From Candidatus Zhuqueibacterota bacterium (GTDB lineage: Bacteria; Zhuqueibacterota; Zhuqueibacteria; Zhuqueibacterales; Zhuqueibacteraceae), in assembly GCA_022616415.1 (NCBI GenBank), contig JAKEEU010000336.1, positions 16,296-80,295 on the forward strand: a stretch of DNA of 64,000 bases, given 5' to 3'. Made by a program: the position numbers and the translations under genes. Under the pieces are notes generated by a model, which saw only the letters and a program-made list of their open reading frames with translations, was not told where the DNA came from and did not search any database. Positions 35,220 to 42,314 of the stretch are shown here, in pieces; positions within the stretch are counted from its first letter, which is position 1; each line of letters opens with the position of its first letter.

Positions 35220-35708
35220 ATGACCGAAAGAGAAAATTTGCAGAGATTGCTCTACGGCGAGGGCGCGCATGCGAATGTGCTGAACGCGCTGGAAGGGTTG
35301 GATGAAAAACTGCTCGGCGCGCGGCCCGGCGATGCACCGCACTCAATTTTTCAAATTTTGTGGCACGTCATTTATTGGCAGGATTACGAGCTGGCAAGCA
35401 TTGCTGGTGAGCATCCCTCCTACCCTTCGCATGCCATTGAAAGCTGGCCGCAGGAGACGGCGCCGAGAAATTTGCAAGAATGGGAGGAAACGATTCAAAA
35501 ATTCGCCGCCGGGTTGAATCGTTTCGAAGCCATGCTCGCGGAACCGGCCGCCGATTTCGGTCGCGTGGTCAATTTGGAGAAAAATGAAAACGTGCGCGAT
35601 CTCATCGTCATGATCATCGTCCATAACAGCCACCATTTCGGCCAGATCATCATGTTGCGGCAGCAGCTCGGCTCGTGGCCGCCGCCCAAGGGTGGAGATA
35701 CGTGGTGA
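35220..35708 (+). CDS. DinB-family (DUF664/damage-inducible-like) protein
   Basis: 162 residues of four-helix DinB fold. The metal-site histidines are visible in QILWHVIYWQD and VHNSHHFGQI. Family members bind zinc or nickel and include thiol-dependent transferases; the specific reaction here is unknown. Confidence 0.87.
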   Translation: MTERENLQRLLYGEGAHANVLNALEGLDEKLLGARPGDAPHSIFQILWHVIYWQDYELASIAGEHPSYPSHAIESWPQETAPRNLQEWEETIQKFAAGLNRFEAMLAEPAADFGRVVNLEKNENVRDLIVMIIVHNSHHFGQIIMLRQQLGSWPPPKGGDTW

Positions 35709-35715
35709 AAACTAT

Positions 35716-35780
35716 GTTCGCCGGTTGGCCGGTTAACCGAATTCTAACGAGCAAACTGGCCAACCAGCGAACAGGCTAAC
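35716..35780. repeat. GTTNGCCN octamer element, two inverted arms
   Basis: GTTCGCCG, GTTGGCCG, GTTAACCG (35716-35739), a short AATTC centre, then an arm whose reverse strand reads GTTAGCCT, GTTCGCTG, GTTGGCCA, GTTTGCTC, GTTAG. It ends 7 bases before the PHP-domain start at 35788. Confidence 0.85.
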
Positions 35781-35787
35781 GTTTTTC

Positions 35788-36669
35788 ATGAAACTCGATT
35801 TGCACGTTCACATTCGCCGGCACCATCGCATCGAGGATTTGCGCCGAGTAATCAAAGCGCGGGGTCTCGACGGCATTGCCGTGACCAATTTTCACAATGT
35901 CACATTTGCGCAATATCTGCGCGAGCGCATTGAGGATTTTCTCGTCATCGTCGGCCAGGAAGTTGAGAGCAAGCACGGACATATTCTCGCCATCAATATT
36001 GAAGAGAAAATTCCGGATGATCTCGAGCCGGAAGAAACAATTCACCGGATTCACGCGCAAGGCGGGTTGGCGATTTTGGCGCATCCTTATCTGGTGTGGA
36101 ATTCGATTTTTCCACACGGCCGCACGCGCGATCTGCCGTTTGATGCGATCGAGTTTTTCAATTATCGCTGCGGCCCGCTGCTCTGGCCTAATTGTATGGC
36201 GAAATTCGGTTTACGTAATTTGCCCTGGCCGCGCATTGCCAACACCGATTCCAAGGCGCTTGCAACCATTGGGCTGTGCTACAATGAAATACCGGTACTA
36301 CCGGTCGAGCACTACACGGTGCGCGTGGCAGAGCAAATGATTCCGGAAATTTTGCACTGCATTCGGAAAGGGCAAATCCGCCAGCAGGAGCAATGGCAGA
36401 TGCCGAGTTGGGAATGGTTCACGGCGAACCTCGCTCATATCTTTTTGCCGCAACGATATTATAGTTGCTTTCATTGCGGCGACAAAATCGTCTTTCATCT
36501 CATCCGCCGCAGCTATGCTTGTGTGATGTGCGGACGGCGGGAAGCGCAAAATGTGTGTTGTGTTCGCGGCCATTTTGTTTGCAGCAGTTGCCGCACGAAG
36601 AAGGCGCTGGAAACGCCGGAATTCGCAACTTACAGAAAAAAGATTGATCGGGTGAATCATGTCGAATAA
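35788..36669 (+). CDS. PHP-domain protein with C-terminal zinc ribbon
   Basis: 293 residues. N-terminal PHP metallo-hydrolase (LDLHVHIRRHHRIEDL, VTNFHN, VGQEVESKHGHILAI, ILAHPYLVWN, NTDSKA). C-terminal zinc-binding segment with paired Cys motifs: SCFHCG, CVMCG, NVCC and CSSC (about residues 230-275). PHP proteins act on phosphoesters; adding a zinc ribbon suggests nucleic acid or protein docking. It overlaps the next gene by 11 bp. Confidence 0.83.
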   Translation: MKLDLHVHIRRHHRIEDLRRVIKARGLDGIAVTNFHNVTFAQYLRERIEDFLVIVGQEVESKHGHILAINIEEKIPDDLEPEETIHRIHAQGGLAILAHPYLVWNSIFPHGRTRDLPFDAIEFFNYRCGPLLWPNCMAKFGLRNLPWPRIANTDSKALATIGLCYNEIPVLPVEHYTVRVAEQMIPEILHCIRKGQIRQQEQWQMPSWEWFTANLAHIFLPQRYYSCFHCGDKIVFHLIRRSYACVMCGRREAQNVCCVRGHFVCSSCRTKKALETPEFATYRKKIDRVNHVE

Positions 36670-37612
36670 CTGCGGAGCTTGGCCCAAACTCTTGGCCGTT
36701 GGCGTTGTGGCCATCGCGTTGGGATCGAATCATCAGAACGGATTTTCTATGCTGCAAAAAGAAAAAACGAATCAAGCCCAAAAGCGCTCCGGCGTGTGGA
36801 GCGAATATCGCATCATCGACATTCACGCGCATATTGGCTCTTTCAAAGGTTACGATTTGAGCACGCCGACGCTGATGAGCAACATCGAGCGTTACGGCAT
36901 TCGCCTCGCGCTCATTTCCAACATCGACGGCGCCGAATTATCGCAAACTCAAAATCTTGATGAGATCAAAGCCAATCAGGCAACGGTCGAGCACGTGCGC
37001 CAATATCCCGAGCAATTGCGCGGTTTGGTATGGACGCGACCGAAAGACGGTTCGCCAACGAATGTCGAGCCGTTTTTGCGGGATTCCATTTCAACCGGCC
37101 CTGACCAGCGCATGTTCGTCGGCATGAAATTTCATCCCGATATGAACCACTTCCCTGCCGATGATGCACGCGTCGATGGCTATTTGCAGCTTTGTGTGAA
37201 ATATCAAATTCCGGCGGTGTTTCATTCCGGCAGCGATGATACTTCCAATTCCGCGCCGCAGAAAATTTACGCGGCGGCAAGGCGGCATCCCACCGTGCTG
37301 ATAATTCTTTATCACATGGGCTTTCTCGGCCCGCACGGTTCTGCGATTGCCACCGTCAAAGAAGCCCTCACGAAAAAGGATGCGCAACTTTATCTTGAAA
37401 CTTCGCAAGCTGATCCGGCGGCAGTACTGCAAGCCATCAAAGAGCTGGGCAGCGGGCGGGTGTTGTTTGGCACGGACGCGACTTATTATGGCAAGGAGCA
37501 TTACGAAAAATATGAAGCCATGATGGCACGGCTGAAAAACGAGCTTTCGGCGGAGGATTTTGCAAAGGTGGTGCGAGGAAATGCGAAGAGGTTGTTTGGG
37601 TTGGCTCGTTAG
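36659..37612 (+). CDS. Exported amidohydrolase (TIM-barrel, PF04909-like)
   Basis: 317 residues. A membrane-targeting N-terminus (LAVGVVAIALGSN) precedes a TIM-barrel metal-dependent hydrolase: IIDIHAHIGS (HxH), VGMKFHPD, AVFHSGSD, YHMGFLGPHG and LFGTDATYYG (Asp ligand). Such enzymes decarboxylate or deaminate small acids. The start overlaps the PHP gene. The stop codon lies inside a GTTNGCCN repeat. Confidence 0.83.
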   Translation: MSNNCGAWPKLLAVGVVAIALGSNHQNGFSMLQKEKTNQAQKRSGVWSEYRIIDIHAHIGSFKGYDLSTPTLMSNIERYGIRLALISNIDGAELSQTQNLDEIKANQATVEHVRQYPEQLRGLVWTRPKDGSPTNVEPFLRDSISTGPDQRMFVGMKFHPDMNHFPADDARVDGYLQLCVKYQIPAVFHSGSDDTSNSAPQKIYAAARRHPTVLIILYHMGFLGPHGSAIATVKEALTKKDAQLYLETSQADPAAVLQAIKELGSGRVLFGTDATYYGKEHYEKYEAMMARLKNELSAEDFAKVVRGNAKRLFGLAR

Positions 37613-37640
37613 CTGGTTAGCCTGTTTGCCCGTTAATCTG
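37600..37640. repeat. GTTNGCCN octamer element, single arm overlapping a stop codon
   Basis: GTTGGCTC, GTTAGCTG, GTTAGCCT, GTTTGCCC, GTTAATCT in register. The amidohydrolase ends within the second unit. No complementary arm follows. Confidence 0.75.
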
Positions 37641-37642
37641 GG

Positions 37643-37672
37643 TTTGACTTTACCGGAGCAGTTTCGTATATT
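37643..37672 (+). promoter_or_regulatory. Putative promoter of the AbiEii-type toxin-antitoxin pair
   Basis: TTTGAC (37643-37648), 18-base spacer, TATATT (37667-37672), directly after the octamer array and 6 bases before the ATG at 37679; transcripts would be nearly leaderless. Confidence 0.45.
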
Positions 37673-37678
37673 TTCTTT

Positions 37679-38014
37679 ATGAAGAACGAAGAACATTATC
37701 TGCTTGACGTTTCCCGCGACGACGTCGTCCCCTATTTCATGTGGGATTATCAGTACACCGTTGGCGATATTAAAAAGATGCTGGCGGAAGGCGATGAAAA
37801 CCAGCGCCTCTGGCTGATGGCGAAAATCATGCGCGATGCCCGCTATAGCGACGTGTGGAAATTTATTTCTTTGCAGGATTTTCTGAAATATCGCGAGCGT
37901 TTGATGCAGGGACGGCTTGGCTGGAAAAAAGGTTTTTGGGAATTCCTTTATTCTAGTTGGATTAAATATGGGATAGTGAAAGATGGCAGCAATTCTAACG
38001 CAATTTCAAAGTAA
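37679..38014 (+). CDS. Probable antitoxin partner of the AbiEii-type nucleotidyltransferase
   Basis: 111 residues. Conserved-looking blocks: YFMWDYQYTVGDIKKML, NQRLWLMAKIMRDARYSDVWKFISLQDF. It has no DNA-binding motif that I recognise. It overlaps the nucleotidyltransferase gene by 32 bp on the same strand, the order and spacing expected of a toxin-antitoxin pair. Confidence 0.68.
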   Translation: MKNEEHYLLDVSRDDVVPYFMWDYQYTVGDIKKMLAEGDENQRLWLMAKIMRDARYSDVWKFISLQDFLKYRERLMQGRLGWKKGFWEFLYSSWIKYGIVKDGSNSNAISK

Positions 38015-38633
38015 TTTTCTCAAAGCGTTTTTTCACCTTGCGCAAAGTTTTTACTTGACTGGTGGAACGGCGTTGAGCGCTTTTTATCTACAGCACCGTC
38101 ATTCGGTAGATCTCGACCTGTTTACCCGCGATGAACCCGCCTTCGAGAAAGCTGATGATTATGTCAACGCAACGTGCGTAAAACTCAGCATTCCTTTCCT
38201 GCCAGTTGAGATTACTTCTTTCTTCAAACATTTTCGTGTTGGCCCCAAGGAAAATCCACTAACGCTTCACTTCTCAAAAGATATCCCTTTTCATATCAAG
38301 CCGCCAAATCGTTTTGGTGAAATTCTCGTCGATTCAATCGAAGATATTACCACCAATAAAATTTGCGCCACCCTTGGACGCACTGAAATCAAAGACCTGG
38401 TTGATCTCTACTTTCTGGATAAAGCTGGCTATTCAATAGCCAGCTATTTTGAATTAGCCCAACGGAAAGACGGCGGTTTGGCTTATGAAACACTTGCCTA
38501 TACTTTGAGCCAATTTAAGATTTCAAAAGTTCCTTCCTTCATGATTAAACTTTTGACCGTCGATGATTTGAATCAATATCAGGAAACAACTATCGAGTGG
38601 CTGCTCCGCAAAGTCGCACCTCCTTCATCATAA
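37983..38633 (+). CDS. AbiEii/AbiGii-type nucleotidyltransferase toxin
   Basis: 216 residues. The nucleotidyltransferase signature is clear: FYLTGGTALSAFYLQHRHSVDLDLFT (GG, S, DxD) with TTNKICATLGRTEIKDLVDLYFL downstream. AbiEii-type proteins are toxins of abortive-infection or type IV-like systems, modifying RNA or nucleotides, and are opposed by a partner protein. Start ATG lies inside the upstream gene. Confidence 0.85.
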   Translation: MAAILTQFQSNFLKAFFHLAQSFYLTGGTALSAFYLQHRHSVDLDLFTRDEPAFEKADDYVNATCVKLSIPFLPVEITSFFKHFRVGPKENPLTLHFSKDIPFHIKPPNRFGEILVDSIEDITTNKICATLGRTEIKDLVDLYFLDKAGYSIASYFELAQRKDGGLAYETLAYTLSQFKISKVPSFMIKLLTVDDLNQYQETTIEWLLRKVAPPSS

Positions 38634-38639
38634 TCTGAT

Positions 38640-39056
38640 TTATTTTGTACCCACAACTTGAACTTGCGCAGATTGATCAGGAAACACAAATACCTTCCGC
38701 GCCAGCTCCGAACGCAGCGTCTCATCGCGGTAGTAGGTTTTGAGAATGTTGTTTTGCCAATCAAACAGATCCGGATTGGCCGCGATAAACTCTTCCCATC
38801 TTTGCTTCCCTCCTGCCCTTTTCAGGCGCTCGTGAATCAAGAAAACATACGCCCACGTGATCGTCTCGTGATAGAGATTGTGCTTGCCATTGGCGGCGGC
38901 AAAACGTTTCAAGCCTTCTGAGAACCGGACGAGCGTTTCCAGCGCCGGATAACGCTGCAAGTACAGCCAAACCAATTTGACATGATCACGGTGATGAAAG
39001 TTTTCGGTTGGCAGCGTACAAGCTTCAAATTGTTTTATAAATTCTTCGTCTTTCAT
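38640..39056 (-). CDS. Conserved hypothetical protein, helical
   Basis: 138 residues. I recognise the sequence pattern (CTLPTENFHHRDHVKLVWLYLQRYP; LYHETITWAYVFLIHER; PDLFDWQNNILKTYYRDETL) as a widespread uncharacterised protein. No membrane segment. It converges on the AbiEii gene and precedes the RHH/DoxX operon in gene order. Confidence 0.75.
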   Translation of the reverse strand: MKDEEFIKQFEACTLPTENFHHRDHVKLVWLYLQRYPALETLVRFSEGLKRFAAANGKHNLYHETITWAYVFLIHERLKRAGGKQRWEEFIAANPDLFDWQNNILKTYYRDETLRSELARKVFVFPDQSAQVQVVGTK

Positions 39057-39077
39057 ATAAAATTTTTCCTTAAAAAA

Positions 39078-39443
39078 TCACACAAGACCGGCTTTCGGTT
39101 TCCGAGATTTCCGATGCGCCATCACGACGATGACGGCGGCACTGTAAATCAACAATGCACCGACATCAAATGCACCATGCGCGAGGTGAATAGCAATGGC
39201 GCCAAGAAAAACGGCCAACAAAAGCCAGGCTCCCCAAATTACAGTTGCTGGAATGAGAAATAGAATTCCCGCTGCAATCTCACTCCACGCCAAGCAGAAT
39301 CGAACAACATCGGGGAATCCGGTACGAGCAAAACCAGCGATCGCTTTGGGATCAAACGCAAGAAAGCCTGCTTGAGCGGTCACGACAAATCCCAACACCA
39401 CTCTCAACGCGGCGATAGCCCAGTCTTTCGAGATTTGCATCAT
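39078..39443 (-). CDS. DoxX-like membrane protein
   Basis: 121 residues, four membrane helices, DoxX-like plan (LRVVLGFVVTAQAGFLAF, SEIAAGILFLIPATVIWGAWLLLAVFLGAI). It may help assemble or maintain redox enzymes; function is unsettled. Its ATG (39443 or 39440) overlaps the stop of the RHH gene, so they are coupled. Confidence 0.75.
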   Translation of the reverse strand: MMQISKDWAIAALRVVLGFVVTAQAGFLAFDPKAIAGFARTGFPDVVRFCLAWSEIAAGILFLIPATVIWGAWLLLAVFLGAIAIHLAHGAFDVGALLIYSAAVIVVMAHRKSRKPKAGLV

Positions 39444-39778
39444 CTTTTCCCCTTTCTTTTGGCTTCACTTCTGACTTCCCGCCCCCCTTCCTTTTCTATG
39501 AGCCGGTGGCTCGCCGTCGAATCAAGGTCTAATTTGTATATCCGTTTTAGATCGGCAATGCGGCGCAGCGATTCTTCGCAGAATGGGCACTTGCCCTCAA
39601 AGGCGTGCAACACGATGCCTTCGAGAAGATCGCCCAGAGTCATGTCGTGATATTCCGCCAGCCCTTTGAGCACTTTGAGCAGGCGTTTCTCCAAACGGAC
39701 GCCGGTCTGAATGCGCTCGATCTCGATGTTCTCCTGGCGCAGCTCTCCTTTTGGAGGCTTTTTCTTGGTGTTGCCCAT
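39440..39778 (-). CDS. Ribbon-helix-helix regulator with C-terminal Cys pair
   Basis: 112 residues from the ATG at 39778 with AGGAG 8 bases ahead. The core (IQTGVRLEKRLLKVLKGLAEYHDMTLGDLLEGIV) looks like an Arc/MetJ-type RHH, followed by CPFC and a charged tail. It probably represses its own operon, which includes the DoxX gene; three GTAC repeats upstream form a candidate operator. Confidence 0.72.
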   Translation of the reverse strand: MGNTKKKPPKGELRQENIEIERIQTGVRLEKRLLKVLKGLAEYHDMTLGDLLEGIVLHAFEGKCPFCEESLRRIADLKRIYKLDLDSTASHRLIEKEGGREVRSEAKRKGKR

Positions 39779-39804
39779 AAATGGATCTCCTGTTTTAATG
39801 TAAT

Positions 39805-39824
39805 GTACATTGGTACATAAGTAC
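39805..39824 (-). promoter_or_regulatory. Candidate RHH operator: three GTAC boxes at 8-bp spacing
   Basis: GTAC at 39805, 39813 and 39821, embedded in TGTAC-ATTG-GTACA and GGTAC-ATAA-GTACC inverted repeats. MetJ and other RHH repressors bind tandem 8-bp boxes. It lies 27 bases upstream of the RHH start codon. Confidence 0.6.
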
Positions 39825-40016
39825 CACAATAAGATACAACAAAATTTTCATTTTGTCAACTGGAAAATGCAATAAAACACCATCCCTCGGCCTTTAGTGG
39901 TTGCTATTTCAAGCGCCACGAGAAAGCTTTTGACAACCTGGAAAAAATAACGGCTACTTGCGGGCGCTGCCTCCTTCGGTCGAAATGACATTGCTCCGTC
40001 GCCGAGGAAAAAATTT

Positions 40017-40047
40017 TTGTAGACAAAAGGAAAAATTTGATTATATT
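40017..40047 (+). promoter_or_regulatory. Possible promoter of the dienelactone-hydrolase gene
   Basis: TTGTAG (40017-40022) and TATATT (40042-40047) with a 19-base spacer. If used, transcription starts just before the inverted repeats at 40059. Confidence 0.35.
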
Positions 40048-40058
40048 AAAACAATGAC

Positions 40059-40135
40059 GATGCAACCCCGATTTTGCATCATCAGGCTAAAGCTGCCACC
40101 CAATTTATTTCAATAACAGAAGGAAAATCGGGGTT
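40059..40135 (+). promoter_or_regulatory. Possible pseudoknot leader of the dienelactone-hydrolase gene
   Basis: Hairpin GATGCAA (40059-40065) with TTGCATC (40074-40080); its loop CCCCGATT can pair with AATCGGGG at 40126-40133 (perfect 12-bp inverted repeat AACCCCGATTTT / AAAATCGGGGTT). Hairpin and long-range helix could form together as a pseudoknot or alternate. No known riboswitch motif was recognised. Confidence 0.5.
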
Positions 40136-40216
40136 TGAATTTATATGTGCAAAATTAAGGTGCAACGCGGATTCCGCGACCGGGGTCTTAATAAATATCT
40201 CGAAAGGAGCAGGTGT

Positions 40217-41011
40217 ATGCGCGTGACATTTGCACTCATTATGGCGTTGGCGCTGGCCAATGTTTCCGCCCAGGATTTTGCCAAACAGCGCCTGGAAAAA
40301 TCATCGCGGCATCAGGAATGGGTGGCGGTCAAGCACGGCGAGCGCACGGTTCACGCTTTTCTGGTATTTCCGGAAGTCAAAAACAAAACGCTGGCCGTAG
40401 TGGTCATTCATGAAAACCGCGGGCTCACCGATTGGGTGCGCAGCGTTGCCGATCAGTTGGCAGAGGCCGGCTATATCGCCATCGCTCCGGATTTGCTCTC
40501 CGGCACGGCTCCAAACGGCGGCAAGACCAGCGATTTTCCCAGTGGGGATGCCGCGCGCGAAGCCATTTCCAATTTGCCGCCGGATCAAGTGACGGCTGAT
40601 TTGAATGCAGCGGCGGATTACGTCGCCAAGCTGCCGGCGTGCAACGGCAAAGTGGCCGTCGCGGGGTTCTGCTGGGGCGGCCGGCAATCGTTTCGGTTTG
40701 CCACCAACCGGCCGGACTTAAAAGCAGCGTTCGTGTTCTATGGCACCGGCCCAGAGAGCAAGGATGATTTCGTCAAGATCAAGTGTCCGGTTTATGGTTT
40801 CTACGGCGGCAACGATGCGCGCGTTAACGCCACCATACCTCAATCCGCCGAGTTCATGACAACGGCGGCTAAAATTTTCGAGCCGATAACTTATGATGGT
40901 GCGGGGCACGGTTTCATGCGCTCCGGCGAAGACCCGAACGCTGCGGAAGCGAATAAACAAGCCCGCGATCAAGCCTGGAGCCGTTGGCAGGAACTGCTAA
41001 AAAAATTGTGA
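40217..41011 (+). CDS. Exported dienelactone hydrolase-family enzyme
   Basis: 264 residues from the ATG at 40217, preceded by AAAGGAG. Residues 1-19 form a signal peptide (LALANVSAQ). Alpha/beta-hydrolase motifs: VVIHENRGLTDW, GFCWGGRQS (nucleophile Cys), YGGNDARV (Asp) and GAGHGFMR (His). DLH-family enzymes hydrolyse lactones or esters; periplasmic location is unusual. It lies 33 bases before the RND adaptor gene. Confidence 0.9.
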   Translation: MRVTFALIMALALANVSAQDFAKQRLEKSSRHQEWVAVKHGERTVHAFLVFPEVKNKTLAVVVIHENRGLTDWVRSVADQLAEAGYIAIAPDLLSGTAPNGGKTSDFPSGDAAREAISNLPPDQVTADLNAAADYVAKLPACNGKVAVAGFCWGGRQSFRFATNRPDLKAAFVFYGTGPESKDDFVKIKCPVYGFYGGNDARVNATIPQSAEFMTTAAKIFEPITYDGAGHGFMRSGEDPNAAEANKQARDQAWSRWQELLKKL

Positions 41012-41044
41012 TGAAAAAATTTTCCTGAGTTTGGAGACAACAGC

Positions 41045-42124
41045 ATGAGTGTTAAAGCAAAGCGTGTTTGGATAATCGTCGGCGCGATCATCGTTCTTGC
41101 CGCGCTCGCATTGCCAAAAGTTGGATTTTTACGTGGAACTTCGAATTCGAGTAAAAACACCGCTGCGGCCGGCGCGCCGCGCGACCAAAGAATGCCTGTG
41201 CGCATGCAAATCATTCAGTCGCAAAAGTTAGGAGACAAGGTTGTGACCGTCGGCACGATCCTGTCGAATGAAGAAGTCGAAATTCGCAGTGAGATTTCCG
41301 GCAAAGTGGAAAAGATTTATTTTAAAGAAGGCGGCCGGGTCAGCAAGGGCGAGGTTTTGCTCAAGATCAACGATGCCGAGCAACGAGCGCAACTGGCGCG
41401 CGCGCAGTATCGCCAGGTCCTTGCCGAGCAAGATGCGGAGCGCCGGCACCAGTTGTTCGAGAAGAAACTGTCGAGCCAGGAAGAATATGACATCGCCGTC
41501 AATCAATTGAATATCGCCAAAGCCGAGGCGCAATTGATCGAGGCGCAGACTGCCAAAACCGAGATTCGTGCGCCGTTCGACGGCACCATCGGCTTGCGCT
41601 ACGTGAGCGAAGGCAGTTACATCTCTCCCACGACGCGGATCACGACGCTGCAAGACTACAACTCCGTCAAAGTCGATTTCACCGTGCCGGAAAAATATGC
41701 CAGCCTGATTCGCAAGGGCGATAAAATCAGTTTCAGTGTGGAGGGCGTGGCGCGAAAATTTGCCGGCACTGTTTACGCGGTTGAGGCGAAGATCGATCCC
41801 ACCACACGCACGCTGCACATCCGCGCGCTCAGCCCGAATCCCAACGGCGTGTTGATTCCTGGCGCCTTTGCCAACGTCGAAGTCGTTTTGAAAGAAAAGG
41901 AAACCTTGACCGTGCCGTCGTATGCGCTCATACCCGAACTGAAAGGACAACGGGTTTTCTTGTACAAAAATGGCAAAGCCGAGTCACAGAGCGTGGAAAT
42001 CGGCAGCCGCAGCGACGAATTTGTGGAAGTCACCCAAGGCGTGCAAGCCGGCGATACGCTGATCACCTCCGGAATTTTGCAACTGCGGCCCGGCATGGCC
42101 GTGCAGCCGGCGGAGACGCAGTAG
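41045..42124 (+). CDS. RND efflux periplasmic adaptor (MFP/HlyD family)
   Basis: 359 residues. An N-terminal membrane anchor (residues 8-27) is followed by the lipoyl halves (EIRSEISGKVEKIYFKEGGRVSKGEVLLKI and AKTEIRAPFDGTIGLRYVSEGSYIS), a coiled-coil hairpin (about 110-155) and the beta-barrel and membrane-proximal domains. It couples an RND pump to an outer membrane channel. Its expected pump is not next to it but 12 kb downstream at 54198. Confidence 0.92.
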   Translation: MSVKAKRVWIIVGAIIVLAALALPKVGFLRGTSNSSKNTAAAGAPRDQRMPVRMQIIQSQKLGDKVVTVGTILSNEEVEIRSEISGKVEKIYFKEGGRVSKGEVLLKINDAEQRAQLARAQYRQVLAEQDAERRHQLFEKKLSSQEEYDIAVNQLNIAKAEAQLIEAQTAKTEIRAPFDGTIGLRYVSEGSYISPTTRITTLQDYNSVKVDFTVPEKYASLIRKGDKISFSVEGVARKFAGTVYAVEAKIDPTTRTLHIRALSPNPNGVLIPGAFANVEVVLKEKETLTVPSYALIPELKGQRVFLYKNGKAESQSVEIGSRSDEFVEVTQGVQAGDTLITSGILQLRPGMAVQPAETQ

Positions 42125-42177
42125 AATTTTGTTTGAGAGCAGAAAATCATTACAAACAGAGCAGTTTTCATTTTTGG

Positions 42178-42206
42178 CTCACAGAATTAGAACTCACAGA
42201 ATTGAA
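42178..42206. repeat. Direct repeat CACAGAATT
   Basis: CACAGAATTAGAACT and CACAGAATTGAAT, 15 bases apart, just before the 42238 palindrome. A short tract of the same periodic type. Confidence 0.45.
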
Positions 42207-42237
42207 TTTTGAAAATTTTTTTGAAAGTTTTACATTC

Positions 42238-42297
42238 CCAACTGATAGATGAACCCAACGGAAAAGTGTTTTACAGTTGGGTTCATCTATCAGTTGG
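42238..42297. repeat. Perfect 22-bp inverted repeat, CCAACKGATA family
   Basis: Arms 42238-42259 and 42276-42297 are exact complements (beginning CCAACTGATAGATGAACC) with a 16-base loop. It ends 17 bases before the ATG at 42315. It is the best preserved member of the family at 8588, 49745 and 51882. Confidence 0.88.
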
Positions 42298-42314
42298 AAA
42301 GTTTTTCTTTTGAT

